A stretch of 64,000 nucleotides of DNA, from the NCBI GenBank assembly GCA_947243795.1, contig OX365934.1, positions 806,001 to 870,000 of the forward strand. The letters run 5' to 3'. The stretch comes from Saccharomyces uvarum (taxonomy: Eukaryota; Ascomycota; Saccharomycetes; Saccharomycetales; Saccharomycetaceae). Under the pieces are notes generated by a model, which was not told the DNA's origin, searched no databases, and saw nothing but the letters and a program-made list of their open reading frames with translations. Both the position numbers and the translations under genes were made by a program. Positions 36,503-46,818 of this stretch are shown here, one piece after another (within the stretch, counting starts at the first letter, position 1; every line of letters starts with the position of its first letter).

Positions 36503-37066
36503 ACGGCGAATAACAAGCGCGCCTTCAGCGGAATTTGTGTATTGTTAGAATTTTGTTATCAGAAGTCCTTTTTCCATCCTCCATGCTCGCGGAAGCTTAT
36601 GTATCTATATTACCGCATCCAGATATCTTATCTCGGCCCGTATATTTAATTTTTAATGTATATTTTTTTATAAAAATCCCAAAAAGTTCCTCGAATTAAC
36701 ATTATATGCGCAAAGTTAAAAAAATATGGTTCAAAATCCCATCTACAACAATGCAAAGAATGCTTTTGAAATTCCGCACTGACTAGAAAGGATTTCATGA
36801 AAATAAATGATCCGCGCAAAGAAAGTCATAACCTCTTCTGCAATTGACTACATAGCAGCTCCCTGATATGCGACACGATCGAAACGAAAGATGAGATCAC
36901 AGGACAAGGACTGCAAAAGCAGCGACTATGTAGAAAGTTCTATATAAAAAAAACTCAAATATATCAATGAATCGAAAATGTCATTAAAAGTGTATATAAA
37001 TTGAAACTATGTCATAAAGCTATAAAAAGAGACTTATTCTAAATGTAAAATTTAAAATAAACTCAC
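36503..37066. other. Convergent 3' flanks of HIP1 and TDH3
   Basis: A 564-bp gap between converging genes, very AT-rich close to TDH3 (about 36940-37060). Terminators of both genes should lie here. No gene is seen. Confidence 0.6.
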
Positions 37067-38128
<1,062 letters not shown>

Positions 38129-38204
38129 TTAAAAGAAAATAACTATAAAATAAGAAGTGTAAAAGAGTTATAGTTTTATGAGTTTAAGATCAATAGTTGT
38201 CGAC

Positions 38205-38212
38205 TTTATATA
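38205..38212 (-). promoter_or_regulatory. TDH3 TATA box
   Basis: TATATAAA on the coding strand, about 140 bp upstream of the TDH3 start, in the expected position for this strong TATA-containing promoter. Confidence 0.75.
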
Positions 38213-38567
38213 TTTATTAATCAAACAGGGGGATTATTTGTGGAAACTGGTCTTAACCTTTTTTTCAGTTTTTTCCAACCCAGAGAGTTAGAAGGTAATA
38301 GAAGGTGTAAGAAAATAGACAGACGCGTAGGTCGATTGCCTTGTGTCAGCTTTTTGCTCCAGTCAGTTTGCATCACTCCATTGAGGTTGTACCCGTTTTC
38401 GCCTGTCTGTGCCCCTGTTCTGTACGGTTGCCGTAAGAGAATGGGACCTATGATCTGATGGTTGGTGAAGAGAGCCATTTTTTGGTGCTGGGATTCTCTT
38501 TTTTTCTGGAAGCCAGCTTAAAAAGCGGGATCCGAGATATTTAGTGGATGCTGGTAAAGCGACCGCT

Positions 38568-38579
38568 CACCCAGACATT
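38568..38579 (+). promoter_or_regulatory. Candidate Rap1 site in TDH3 promoter
   Basis: CACCCAGACATT is close to the Rap1 consensus ACACCCRYACAYM, about 510 bp upstream of TDH3. A GGAAG (Gcr1 CTTCC on the other strand) lies at about 38508-38512. Rap1 plus Gcr1 drive glycolytic genes. Confidence 0.5.
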
Positions 38580-38765
38580 TTGAATGAGACTTGTGGCTAC
38601 CGTAACCCGCCCAAAGAGAAGACGGGTTACATATTGCGGGTGAAAGATGAAAGGCTGATGCCTTTGCTGAATTAGGTTGAGATAATCACTACTATTTTGA
38701 GTATTTACGTATTTTTGAGGTGGTAGTAATAATCAGTATAAAAACTAGAGCGGAAGAAGCGCTGC

Positions 38766-40004
38766 CTAAAATGATTCTAGTTCTCTTACGTAGTCAACGA
38801 ATCTTTCTGCTTTGGCCTCGGCGTCATTAAATTTCTTGTTATTGACATTAACATTCAACGTTAACAAATATTCGTTCTTTCCGAGCAAAGAGTCCTTTTC
38901 AACGGATTTCTCTGATGAGACGTTGGCATCTGTGCCTGTTAGGATATCGAATATATCCTCTTGTCCGTAAGGATCCTGCGTGTTGTTCGCCTTGGGAATT
39001 TGAATTAAACCGTAGGAAAATTCAAATCTTGGTTCTCTTGGGTTCAAGGTGACAAGATCCTCGAAGATAGGATCAAAGTATTTAGAATTTGTGTCTGTTA
39101 GTGGTTCTTCATGAGTGAACTGGTAAGCTTCCTTTATAAAGGAGTTTAATGATTCACGCAGTTTTTCAAAAGGAACAGAACCTGGAGCATGAAACACCAA
39201 CTGCTCTTCGAATTGTAATGGTGGAATTTCCTGTTTGCCAAGAACCTTCTTTTGGGTTTGTTCACTTTCCTTGGGCTTGAGTTGTATAGGTTTGATGTTC
39301 GATAAATCGAGACTTTCACTCTTTTTGATGTATTCTGTTATCTTGGTGACTGAGTCTTGTGAAATTTTCCCTAGATATGCTAGCACATCACCTTTCAACA
39401 ATCTACCGCCGGATCCAGATGGAATGATTTCCTTCAAGGCCTTTTGTTTGGATATACCATTTTCTGCCAGTAGTAATGATACAGATGGTAGGAAGGTCTG
39501 TTCAGGACTGGCCTGGCTACCGTTGGTTCTCTTCGTTTCTGTATTTGTGGGTTCCTTGCGCTGTTGGTTTGCTGCCTCATTTTTTTCTGGAGATGGCGTT
39601 TTACTAGTGGAAGGTTTTGGCTTTTTCGTATCAGCTTCTTCCTGGGGCAGTTTTATGGTAGCCAGATCGTCATCCACATCAGCGATATAAGCAATAGGTT
39701 CACCAACATTAATATCTTTGGAGCCTTCATCTTTTATGATCTTGGCGAACTTACCATCGTCCAGTGCCTCTACATCGATTTGAGATTTGTCAGTTTCCAC
39801 CTCTAGTATCACATCGCCTGCACTGAATGGTTCACCGACTTTATATCTCCAAGACACAATGCCACCCTTTTCCATAGTGGGAGACATCGCGGGCATGCAA
39901 AATGCCTTTGCTGCAAATACTCTAGCAGATGCGTGGTAATTGCATCTGGCTATATATCTTGTACATGATTTCAAAGTGGAGACTCTGGATATTGCACTTA
40001 GCAT
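38766..40004 (-). CDS. PDX1: Pdx1, E3-binding protein (protein X) of pyruvate dehydrogenase
   Basis: Pdx1 anchors dihydrolipoamide dehydrogenase (E3) to the mitochondrial pyruvate dehydrogenase core. The 412 residues start with a basic presequence (MLSAISRVSTLKSCTRYIAR). The lipoyl domain spans about 34-110 with lipoylated Lys73 in EVETDKSQIDVEA. A Lys/Pro/Ser-rich linker follows. The E3-binding domain is about 165-210 (PSVSLLLAENGISKQKA and GSGGRLLKGDVLAYL). The C-terminal part is divergent from catalytic E2 and lacks its active-site motif, as in the family. An in-frame Met at 40037 precedes ATG 40002-40004, but the latter gives the conserved presequence. Confidence 0.97.
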   Translation of the reverse strand: MLSAISRVSTLKSCTRYIARCNYHASARVFAAKAFCMPAMSPTMEKGGIVSWRYKVGEPFSAGDVILEVETDKSQIDVEALDDGKFAKIIKDEGSKDINVGEPIAYIADVDDDLATIKLPQEEADTKKPKPSTSKTPSPEKNEAANQQRKEPTNTETKRTNGSQASPEQTFLPSVSLLLAENGISKQKALKEIIPSGSGGRLLKGDVLAYLGKISQDSVTKITEYIKKSESLDLSNIKPIQLKPKESEQTQKKVLGKQEIPPLQFEEQLVFHAPGSVPFEKLRESLNSFIKEAYQFTHEEPLTDTNSKYFDPIFEDLVTLNPREPRFEFSYGLIQIPKANNTQDPYGQEDIFDILTGTDANVSSEKSVEKDSLLGKNEYLLTLNVNVNNKKFNDAEAKAERFVDYVRELESF

Positions 40005-40307
40005 TATTTTTGTCCTTCTTTTCTCGAGATGGTTCAACGATATTTGGGCTTTTAGAAAGCTTTCTTTGTTTTTACTGGAGGGTGGCGATTGGTTTTCGTT
40101 CGATTATCTCTCTCTCTCTCCTGTTGTTAGTCACCCACCCTTGTTCAAAGTGTTTTTTTTTGTTCCTCTACATTGTTTGATTTTATTTTTTGTCATTTTC
40201 CGAACGGGGACCGGCTGTACGAAGTACGCATATTGTTATATGCACATATGTTAATGGTATATATGTATTTATGAGTATTTGTGTGCATAACGGTCATTAA
40301 AATATAT
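40005..40307. other. PDX1 promoter and XKS1 3' flank
   Basis: A 303-bp gap between two minus-strand genes with T-rich pyrimidine tracts (for example CTCTCTCTCTC at about 40108-40119). No gene is seen. Confidence 0.55.
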
Positions 40308-42047
40308 TCAAGATAGTGTTTTTTCCAATTCACTCAATGGGACGATCTTTGTGTTATAGCGGTCCCAACTCTCGTTGTCTACATCGGAAATGTTTTCCAT
40401 TACATGCCATGGGAAATTATCATTCAGGAATTTATCAAATGGAATCGTAATCTTGTTTGAATCGTACAAGAATGACCACATGGCCTTGTAGCAGCCACCA
40501 AGGGCACACGAGTTTGGCGTGTCTAACCTGAAATTACCCTTCGTAGCGCCGATGACTTGAGCGAATTTCTTCACAATAGCATCGTTTTTGGAAGCCCCAC
40601 CCACAAAGAAAGTTCTTTCTGGTCTTTTATTCAGGTACTCCCGTAGAGGAGATTCGTCGTAGTCGAATTTAACTATGGTGTCTTCGTTGAGGTTTTGGTG
40701 CGAATTTGTGTTTGAATCCGAAAGTAAAGGAGATATTCTTACTCTGCAACTCAAAGCTTGTGATTCCACGATATTTTTGGCATCGTGTGTTTTATCCGCA
40801 AACTTTTCCACGACTTCCTCGATCTTACCTGTTTTCGCATTGAAAATGACCCTTTTATCTACGGCTTTGACGCTGGGAACGATTTCGCCAAGAGGGAAGT
40901 ACACGCCTAGTTCATTGACATCCTCCTTTGAGTCGTCCAGCACAGCTTGATTGAAAAGCGTCCAATCGTCATCGTTTTCCGCATCATTGGCCCGCTCTTT
41001 ATTTAATTGGTCTCTTATTTTCTCTCTTGCTAAAGAGCCATTACAATAACAAATCATACCCATGTAATGGTTTGGTAGAGTGGGATGAATGAAGAGATGG
41101 TAATTCGGAGAGGGATGGTACTTGTCAGTGACCAGGAGAACGGTAGTGCTTGTGCCGAGGGACACCAACACGTCGTCCCTCCGCAAGGGCAATGAACATA
41201 TCGTAGCCAAATTATCACCAGTCATGGGGGAGACCTTACAGTTTGCATTGAATCCGTATTTTTGGGTGAAATATTTGCAAATTCTGCCGGCAATCATACC
41301 TTTCATAGGGGCGCCCATTAGCTTCTGCTTGGAGGAGTTGCCAATCAAGTGGAGCAGCTCATCGTTGAATTTTCTCTCACGGATATCATAAAGATTCATA
41401 CCGCACGCGTCAGCCTCTTCCAGTTCTACTAGATGGCCTACTAAGACAGAAGTCAAGAAACTGGACACTAGGGAAATGGTATTCGTTTTTTCGTATGTTT
41501 CTGGCTCCAACTGAGCAATTTTCAGAATTTGAGGACCCGTGAATCTGAAATGGGCTCTCGACCCTGTCAACTGAGCCAAATTCTCAGGCCCACCAACACA
41601 CTGCTCAAACTCCTGGCATTGTTTGGCGGTGCTGTGGTCTTGCCAATTGGGCGCGGTCTGTCTCGCAAAGGCGGCAGGCCCCACGTAGTGCACTAGGTCG
41701 CTTTCCGACTCCCTGTTCAATTGGCTCAGCAGGGCTTCAGCTTGAGAGGACCAGTAGACGGACCCGTGCTGCTGGCAGGACCCTGAAACGGCCACGACTT
41801 TCTCGAGAGGAAACTCTGCTCTGCAGTATTTCGAGAGAACCAGGTCTAGCGCCTCCAGCCACATGGCCACGGGACACTCGACGGTATCTCCGCGGATATA
41901 GACGCCCTTCTTCGTGTGGTAATTAGGCAGGTCCTTTTCGAACTCGACGGTCTCCGAATGGACAATTTTCAGGTCCTGGTCGATGGCGAGACATTTTAGC
42001 TGCTGCGTCGAGAGATCAAATCCGAGGTAGAATGAGTCCTGGGACAT
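40308..42047 (-). CDS. XKS1: D-xylulokinase
   Basis: Xks1 phosphorylates D-xylulose to xylulose-5-phosphate with ATP, feeding the pentose phosphate pathway. This FGGY-family kinase has 579 residues: FYLGFDLSTQQLKCLAID at the N terminus (phosphate-binding ribonuclease-H fold), SGSCQQHGSVYW at about 89-100, NWQDHSTAKQC (sugar contact) near 137, and the C-terminal FFVGGASKNDAIVKK near 500. It starts at ATG 42045-42047, which corresponds to the second methionine (MSLDSYYLG) of the 600-residue S. cerevisiae entry. No in-frame upstream ATG exists before a stop. A five-residue deletion relative to S. cerevisiae lies near residue 235. Confidence 0.97.
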   Translation of the reverse strand: MSQDSFYLGFDLSTQQLKCLAIDQDLKIVHSETVEFEKDLPNYHTKKGVYIRGDTVECPVAMWLEALDLVLSKYCRAEFPLEKVVAVSGSCQQHGSVYWSSQAEALLSQLNRESESDLVHYVGPAAFARQTAPNWQDHSTAKQCQEFEQCVGGPENLAQLTGSRAHFRFTGPQILKIAQLEPETYEKTNTISLVSSFLTSVLVGHLVELEEADACGMNLYDIRERKFNDELLHLIGNSSKQKLMGAPMKGMIAGRICKYFTQKYGFNANCKVSPMTGDNLATICSLPLRRDDVLVSLGTSTTVLLVTDKYHPSPNYHLFIHPTLPNHYMGMICYCNGSLAREKIRDQLNKERANDAENDDDWTLFNQAVLDDSKEDVNELGVYFPLGEIVPSVKAVDKRVIFNAKTGKIEEVVEKFADKTHDAKNIVESQALSCRVRISPLLSDSNTNSHQNLNEDTIVKFDYDESPLREYLNKRPERTFFVGGASKNDAIVKKFAQVIGATKGNFRLDTPNSCALGGCYKAMWSFLYDSNKITIPFDKFLNDNFPWHVMENISDVDNESWDRYNTKIVPLSELEKTLS

Positions 42048-42848
42048 TGCGATGGTAGTCTTGTCTGTGTCTTGGCATTGACCGCGAGACTAAGAGTTCT
42101 AGTATTTTATGTTCACCGTCTTCTTATTTGTCCCGAACTGGCGCCCCTTATTCGCCTCGCCCGAAGGCTGTCCGAGCCGGAAAGGCACAGAACAGCTCGG
42201 CGGCTACCTCCTGCGGACTTCGACAAGACTGGGATTGGGTGGGCCACGGGAAGAGTGGTGCGTGCTATTTTTACTGATGCCATGCAGTTCCTCACCAGTT
42301 CTTGTTTTTGGCGGACTAGCGGAAGGGTTGTTTGAGGACATAGCGGGGGCAATTGATGGGAGCGTATCTAGCGGTCTTTCAGTGCGATTCCTCGACAGAA
42401 AGGCAATGTCCTTGAATTGTTGTGGAGGCGGCTGCGTCGCTGTGGGAAAACTGTACAAATGAACACCAACACATTTTTACGGTGTTCACATGGTCTTGTA
42501 ACACATAACACATCCCTCTTATCCCCTTAACACCTTATAGTGCCTCAGTGCGTTCGAATGAAGCTCTTTTCAAAAGTAAGGAAGACAGGAAATAATAAAT
42601 GTTTACTTTATATTTTGTTTTGAAACTTCTGGAAAATGACTGAAAAAGACATAGGAGAATGTAGCAAAGAATAATAATCTAATCAAAAAAGAAATTTGAA
42701 AAACACGGAAATTCAGTTTCTTGATAGGCAACGCTAGATAACCAAGTGCCATGTACCCGTATATATTTGTAGCCTTTGTCTTCTCAATTTGGTTATCAAA
42801 TTCTGGAAGACTATTGTATTATTTACAGTAGAAGAAGGGTGGTTTTCC

Positions 42849-42856
42849 CGGGTAAC
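42849..42856 (+). promoter_or_regulatory. Reb1 site upstream of SKI6
   Basis: CGGGTAAC, an exact Reb1 consensus in the palindromic CCCGGGTAACC, about 230 bp upstream of SKI6. Confidence 0.6.
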
Positions 42857-42866
42857 CATGTGAGAC

Positions 42867-42891
42867 TAAAAAATTTTGAAAAGCTGATGAA
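42867..42891 (+). promoter_or_regulatory. RRPE plus PAC-like pair upstream of SKI6
   Basis: AAAAAATTTTGAAAAG (RRPE core AAAWTTTT) is followed within 10 bp by GCTGATGA, one change from the PAC core GCGATGAG. The pair marks rRNA-processing genes and fits SKI6/RRP41, an exosome subunit that trims rRNA. Confidence 0.6.
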
Positions 42892-43084
42892 AGACAAGAA
42901 GAAAAAAAATAAACTTCAATGCTGCTCTGAGTAAAACAGTGTATGTCATCTTGCAGATAGATCTATCACTATTTTCCATTGCTTGCTTAGAATTTCCTAC
43001 AAGGTTAGCACTCATTATAATATTCATACAAAAATTGAAAAAAAAACTGCAAGCATTATAATATAAATACAACACAGCAGCCGC

Positions 43085-43825
43085 ATGTCAAGATTAGAAA
43101 TATATTCACCAGAAGGGCTACGTCTAGACGGACGTCGATGGAATGAACTGCGTCGTTTCGAAACTTCCATCAACACTCATCCACATGCTGCCGACGGCTC
43201 TTCCTACTTGGAACAAGGTAACAATAAAATCATCACTCTCGTGAAAGGTCCAAAGGAACCAAGGTTGAAATCTCAAATGGATACTTCGAAGGCCCTATTG
43301 AACGTTTCCGTAAACATTACAAAATTCTCCAAGTTCGAAAGGAGCAAATCCAGTCATAAAAACGAAAGACGTGTCCTTGAGATTCAGACTTCGTTGGTGA
43401 GAATCTTTGAAAAAAACGTAATGTTGAACATTTACCCCAGAACAGTTATCGATATCGAAATCCATGTCCTTGAACAGGATGGTGGTATCATGGGCACACT
43501 GATTAATGGTATCACCCTCGCTCTGATAGACGCGGGTATATCGATGTACGATTACATAAGTGGTATCTCCGTCGGGCTGTACGACACCACCCCACTACTA
43601 GATATCAATTCGCTAGAAGAAAATGCTATGAGTGCAGTGACACTAGGTGTGGTGGGGAAGTCAGAAAAACTGTCGCTATTATTGATAGAAGATAAAATCC
43701 CCTTGGATAGACTAGAAAACGTCCTGGCCATCGGTATCGCCGGTGCTCATAGAGTAAGAGACTTGATGGACGAAGAGTTAAGGAAACATGCTCAAAAAAG
43801 AGTCACTAATGCCTCTGCTAGGTGA
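43085..43825 (+). CDS. SKI6: Ski6/Rrp41, core exosome subunit
   Basis: Ski6 is one of the six RNase PH-like ring subunits of the RNA exosome, which processes rRNA and snoRNA and degrades mRNA in nucleus and cytoplasm. The 246 residues match S. cerevisiae. The start MSRLEIYSPEGLRLDGRRWNELR carries the conserved RxDGR of RNase PH folds. The phosphate-site residues of bacterial RNase PH are not kept; the eukaryotic ring is inactive by family knowledge. VLEQDGGIMGTLINGITLALIDAGI (about 134-158) is the second conserved block. RRPE and Reb1 sites lie upstream. Confidence 0.98.
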   Translation: MSRLEIYSPEGLRLDGRRWNELRRFETSINTHPHAADGSSYLEQGNNKIITLVKGPKEPRLKSQMDTSKALLNVSVNITKFSKFERSKSSHKNERRVLEIQTSLVRIFEKNVMLNIYPRTVIDIEIHVLEQDGGIMGTLINGITLALIDAGISMYDYISGISVGLYDTTPLLDINSLEENAMSAVTLGVVGKSEKLSLLLIEDKIPLDRLENVLAIGIAGAHRVRDLMDEELRKHAQKRVTNASAR

Positions 43826-43945
43826 AAAATGGGGCCGTCTTCCGCCGCTCTCTCTCTATATATAAGTACGTAAAAACACTATACCTAAATCAATGCATTT
43901 ATATCTTCATATACCATCCTCCACGCCTCATCGAAGAGGCTGCCC

Positions 43946-46453
43946 TCACAGTTTTTTCTTACCTATTGACGCAAACAAGTCCTTTGGTTTCATAGAATGC
44001 TGGAAGACTTTCCTCCTCAGATGTGTAACGTTCTGATTGACGCTGGCGACCGTATTGATAACTGTATGCTTCTTGCTCAAATCGTCGGCATTCGCGTATG
44101 CCTCTCTAACATGATTGTGCTGCTTATACTCTTCAACTATAAAGTCCTTGTCCTTCCTAGAAGACGATTTTAATGTATAGTTTATCCATGTCTGTATCCC
44201 CGTATTATATTCGTCCAGTTGAAGCTTGTGGTTTCTCAATTGGGTTATCTTACTTTCATGCGATGTTTTACTATTCAATAGTTTATTCACGTCTAGATTG
44301 GGCACATTACTCTGTTGCCCCAATTTCGCTATTTCTTTAGAACTGGGCTCATGAATGCTTACCATTTCGCCCTGTGAGACTGCCCTGCTCTCACTTTTCA
44401 AAGACGCATCGCGGACCACCTGATTATCAGCATTGTAGTTGTTATTATCGTCCTCTGTGGTATCATTCTCGTTTCCCGCATTCAATTGTTCATGTGCGAT
44501 CGTCGGTAAAGGTGGTAGATTTGAATGGTTACCAATTAAACCGGGTACATTATAGATCGTATTATTATCATATAGGGTCTTAGTGTCCCTAATGGTCTCC
44601 AAATCATCATTCCCATTCCCACCTTTAGAAGGGAATGCATCCCACGTACTTTCCATTTCTGAATATGTAGAGACTACGCGGGGTTTCATACTGGCAGGCG
44701 TTAAATCCACTAACTTACCATTAGAGTCGATCACATACCCTGGTGGCGCTTTTTTATTTGCTGTATCCTGTACAAATCCCGATCGCAACGCTTCACTGTC
44801 TGATTTCCAGGAGCCAACATCGGTTGAGTCCCTAGTTGAACTTTCTTCCAGACCTTTTTCTTCATCTGCATTATTCTCTTCATCACTGTTAACATTCTTC
44901 GTTGATTCAACACCACTATCTTCCGAGTTAACGTTGTCAGTATCTTCAGCTTTGTTGTGATCCAATGTCGATTTCTCCTCATCATTATGGTCTGAACTTT
45001 CATCATCATCAATCATTTTGGAAAAATAACCTGACCTCGAAGCCTTTAAGCTACCCTCATCCGAGTCAGAGTTTATATTTGCCTTACCATCGTCCTCATC
45101 ACTCGAAATTAGCACAGAATCTCTTTCTTTATTGGAAAATTTGTAATCATCAGTACCTTCATTATCATTCTCAGTAGCTTCGTTGTCTTCTTCTTCTGCC
45201 TCAATGTTTTTATCATCTGCTAAATACTTAATTGATTCAGTATACGATAATGCATCATCATCGGTCACATCAAGTTGTTTTGGTGTTTGATTTACACTTG
45301 AAAGCTCATCTGAAATCGGTAAAGACCTTTCATCACTGTAATCATCGCCATCACCACCATCATCACCGTCGCCATCATCGTCATCATCTTCCTCTTTGCT
45401 GTCTTTTTCAGATTCTGACGAACGCTGATAGTCGTTGAAAAAAGAATTGCGGTAGCCGTCATGGAAAAGCTTCGTTCCGTTTCCTGTATTTTTTGTGTCT
45501 GCTACTGGGGTTGGCTTGTTAGATGTCTCAAAGAATTCAGTCGAATCCCTACTACCAATACTCTTTTCTTCTTCTTCTTCTTCTTCTTCTTCTTCTTCTT
45601 CTTCTTCTTCTTCTTCTTCACTTTTTCGTTCTTCTTCTAGCATATCTGCATTCTCGACTTCATCAGCATTTTCCTGTTCTACTTGTTCTTCCTGCTCCGA
45701 AGACAACATACCTGAAAGATAACCGGTTTTGGACACTTCAAACTCTTCCTCTTCATGCTCAGGATCATCCTCGTCACTGTTCTCATTTTCATTTTCATTT
45801 ACATCTTCATTTTCTGTCGGCAGGTTCATGCACATACCATCTTCTGTCAGCTCCATTTCGACCTCTTTGTAACTAGCACATGGGTTTTCTGCCAAGGGAG
45901 ATACTGGCATCTGTGATTGCGATTTGTTTTGAGTTTCGTCGGAAGTGTCTGAATCACGCTGAAAATCAGAAGTCTGCCTCATTTCCGGTGTCATTTCCCT
46001 TGATATCTGTTCAATCAGATTATCTAGGTCTTCATTTACAGCTCTATTGGCATGTAGCGACTTCTTATTCTCAATTGGACTTTTCAGAGATGTCGATGAA
46101 AGATAATCCGGTTCTTCTGTTTCCTTATCAGTATGATCAGTTTTGGTTACCTCCAAATTCACATCATCAACATCATCATCATCGTCTTTCTTTTCATCAT
46201 CTTTGTTTTCATTGTCTTTCTCTTCATTATCATTTCCATTATTAATAGGTTGATCATTCTCATCTGTATAATTGAGCTTGGGCAAAGCCGGCAAATTTGA
46301 AACTTTTTTTTTATGACTTCCATCAGTTTTCGTATCATTCTCAGAGGAGTAATCGTATTCGTCACTACTATCCCAGCCAGCACCATCATAACTGGCTTGT
46401 GATGCACTCACCCATCTATACGACTTCTTTCTACCAACCTGTTCAGCGCTCAT
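43946..46453 (-). CDS. FYV8: Fyv8, acidic protein of poorly known function
   Basis: Fyv8 was named for K1 killer-toxin survival phenotypes in S. cerevisiae; its molecular role is not settled to my knowledge. The 835-residue protein is mostly disordered and acidic. It has Asp/Asn-rich runs (about 70-100), a poly-Glu tract (about 278-297), [15 protein letters not shown] (about 356-370), and a better conserved, probably helical C terminus (about 700-835) ending [15 protein letters not shown] short motif recurs three times: [10 protein letters not shown] (241-250), [10 protein letters not shown] (472-481) and LRSGFVQD (556-563). ATG is at 46451-46453. The S. cerevisiae version is slightly shorter (817), mainly from repeat-tract length. 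Confidence 0.93.
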   Translation of the reverse strand: MSAEQVGRKKSYRWVSASQASYDGAGWDSSDEYDYSSENDTKTDGSHKKKVSNLPALPKLNYTDENDQPINNGNDNEEKDNENKDDEKKDDDDDVDDVNLEVTKTDHTDKETEEPDYLSSTSLKSPIENKKSLHANRAVNEDLDNLIEQISREMTPEMRQTSDFQRDSDTSDETQNKSQSQMPVSPLAENPCASYKEVEMELTEDGMCMNLPTENEDVNENENENSDEDDPEHEEEEFEVSKTGYLSGMLSSEQEEQVEQENADEVENADMLEEERKSEEEEEEEEEEEEEEEEEEKSIGSRDSTEFFETSNKPTPVADTKNTGNGTKLFHDGYRNSFFNDYQRSSESEKDSKEEDDDDDGDGDDGGDGDDYSDERSLPISDELSSVNQTPKQLDVTDDDALSYTESIKYLADDKNIEAEEEDNEATENDNEGTDDYKFSNKERDSVLISSDEDDGKANINSDSDEGSLKASRSGYFSKMIDDDESSDHNDEEKSTLDHNKAEDTDNVNSEDSGVESTKNVNSDEENNADEEKGLEESSTRDSTDVGSWKSDSEALRSGFVQDTANKKAPPGYVIDSNGKLVDLTPASMKPRVVSTYSEMESTWDAFPSKGGNGNDDLETIRDTKTLYDNNTIYNVPGLIGNHSNLPPLPTIAHEQLNAGNENDTTEDDNNNYNADNQVVRDASLKSESRAVSQGEMVSIHEPSSKEIAKLGQQSNVPNLDVNKLLNSKTSHESKITQLRNHKLQLDEYNTGIQTWINYTLKSSSRKDKDFIVEEYKQHNHVREAYANADDLSKKHTVINTVASVNQNVTHLRRKVFQHSMKPKDLFASIGKKKL
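45560..45625. repeat. (GAA)n tract coding poly-Glu in FYV8
   Basis: TTC repeats on the plus strand encode about 20 consecutive glutamates. It is a trinucleotide microsatellite likely to vary in length. Confidence 0.9.
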
Positions 46454-46818
46454 GATTAAAATAGGCTTTTCTGATCAACACAATACGCTACCAACCAAAC
46501 AAACGAATTACTGCGACAGTACTACGATGTGACTTGCGTGTTTACCTGTCCTTACTCATATACATTAATGGCATTTACACAGGTCTCTCTGGGTGCCTTA
46601 CGAAATTCTCGGGATGAGGCGACCTGGCCCGTTACCCGAAATTAAACGCTAATTGGGTCACTAAATAAACGTAGTATTTCTGTAGTCACTGTATATGTTG
46701 TTCCTAAACTATATAACTATTAGCAAATTGTACAATACTAACCAAACAGCTTGCCTTGTGATGTTTGATATGAAAAATAAATACATGCGGTACTGTGCAT
46801 CATCATATTCTTTCAACC
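46454..46818. other. FYV8 promoter and SNG1 3' flank
   Basis: A 365-bp gap between two minus-strand genes. A Reb1-type TTACCCG at 46632-46638 lies about 180 bp upstream of FYV8. Confidence 0.55.

Larger units (their letters stand above)
42048..43084. other. XKS1-SKI6 divergent intergenic region
   Basis: About 1 kb. The left half (42100-42460) is GC-rich, with several overlapping open frames that look compositional. The right half is AT-rich and holds SKI6 control elements: a Reb1 site and an RRPE followed by a PAC-like motif. No RNA gene is recognised. Confidence 0.55.

Noticed and set aside
42109-42462. Overlapping open frames in the XKS1-SKI6 gap
   Set aside because: GC-rich patch open in several frames on both strands, with no domain; typical of compositional openness.
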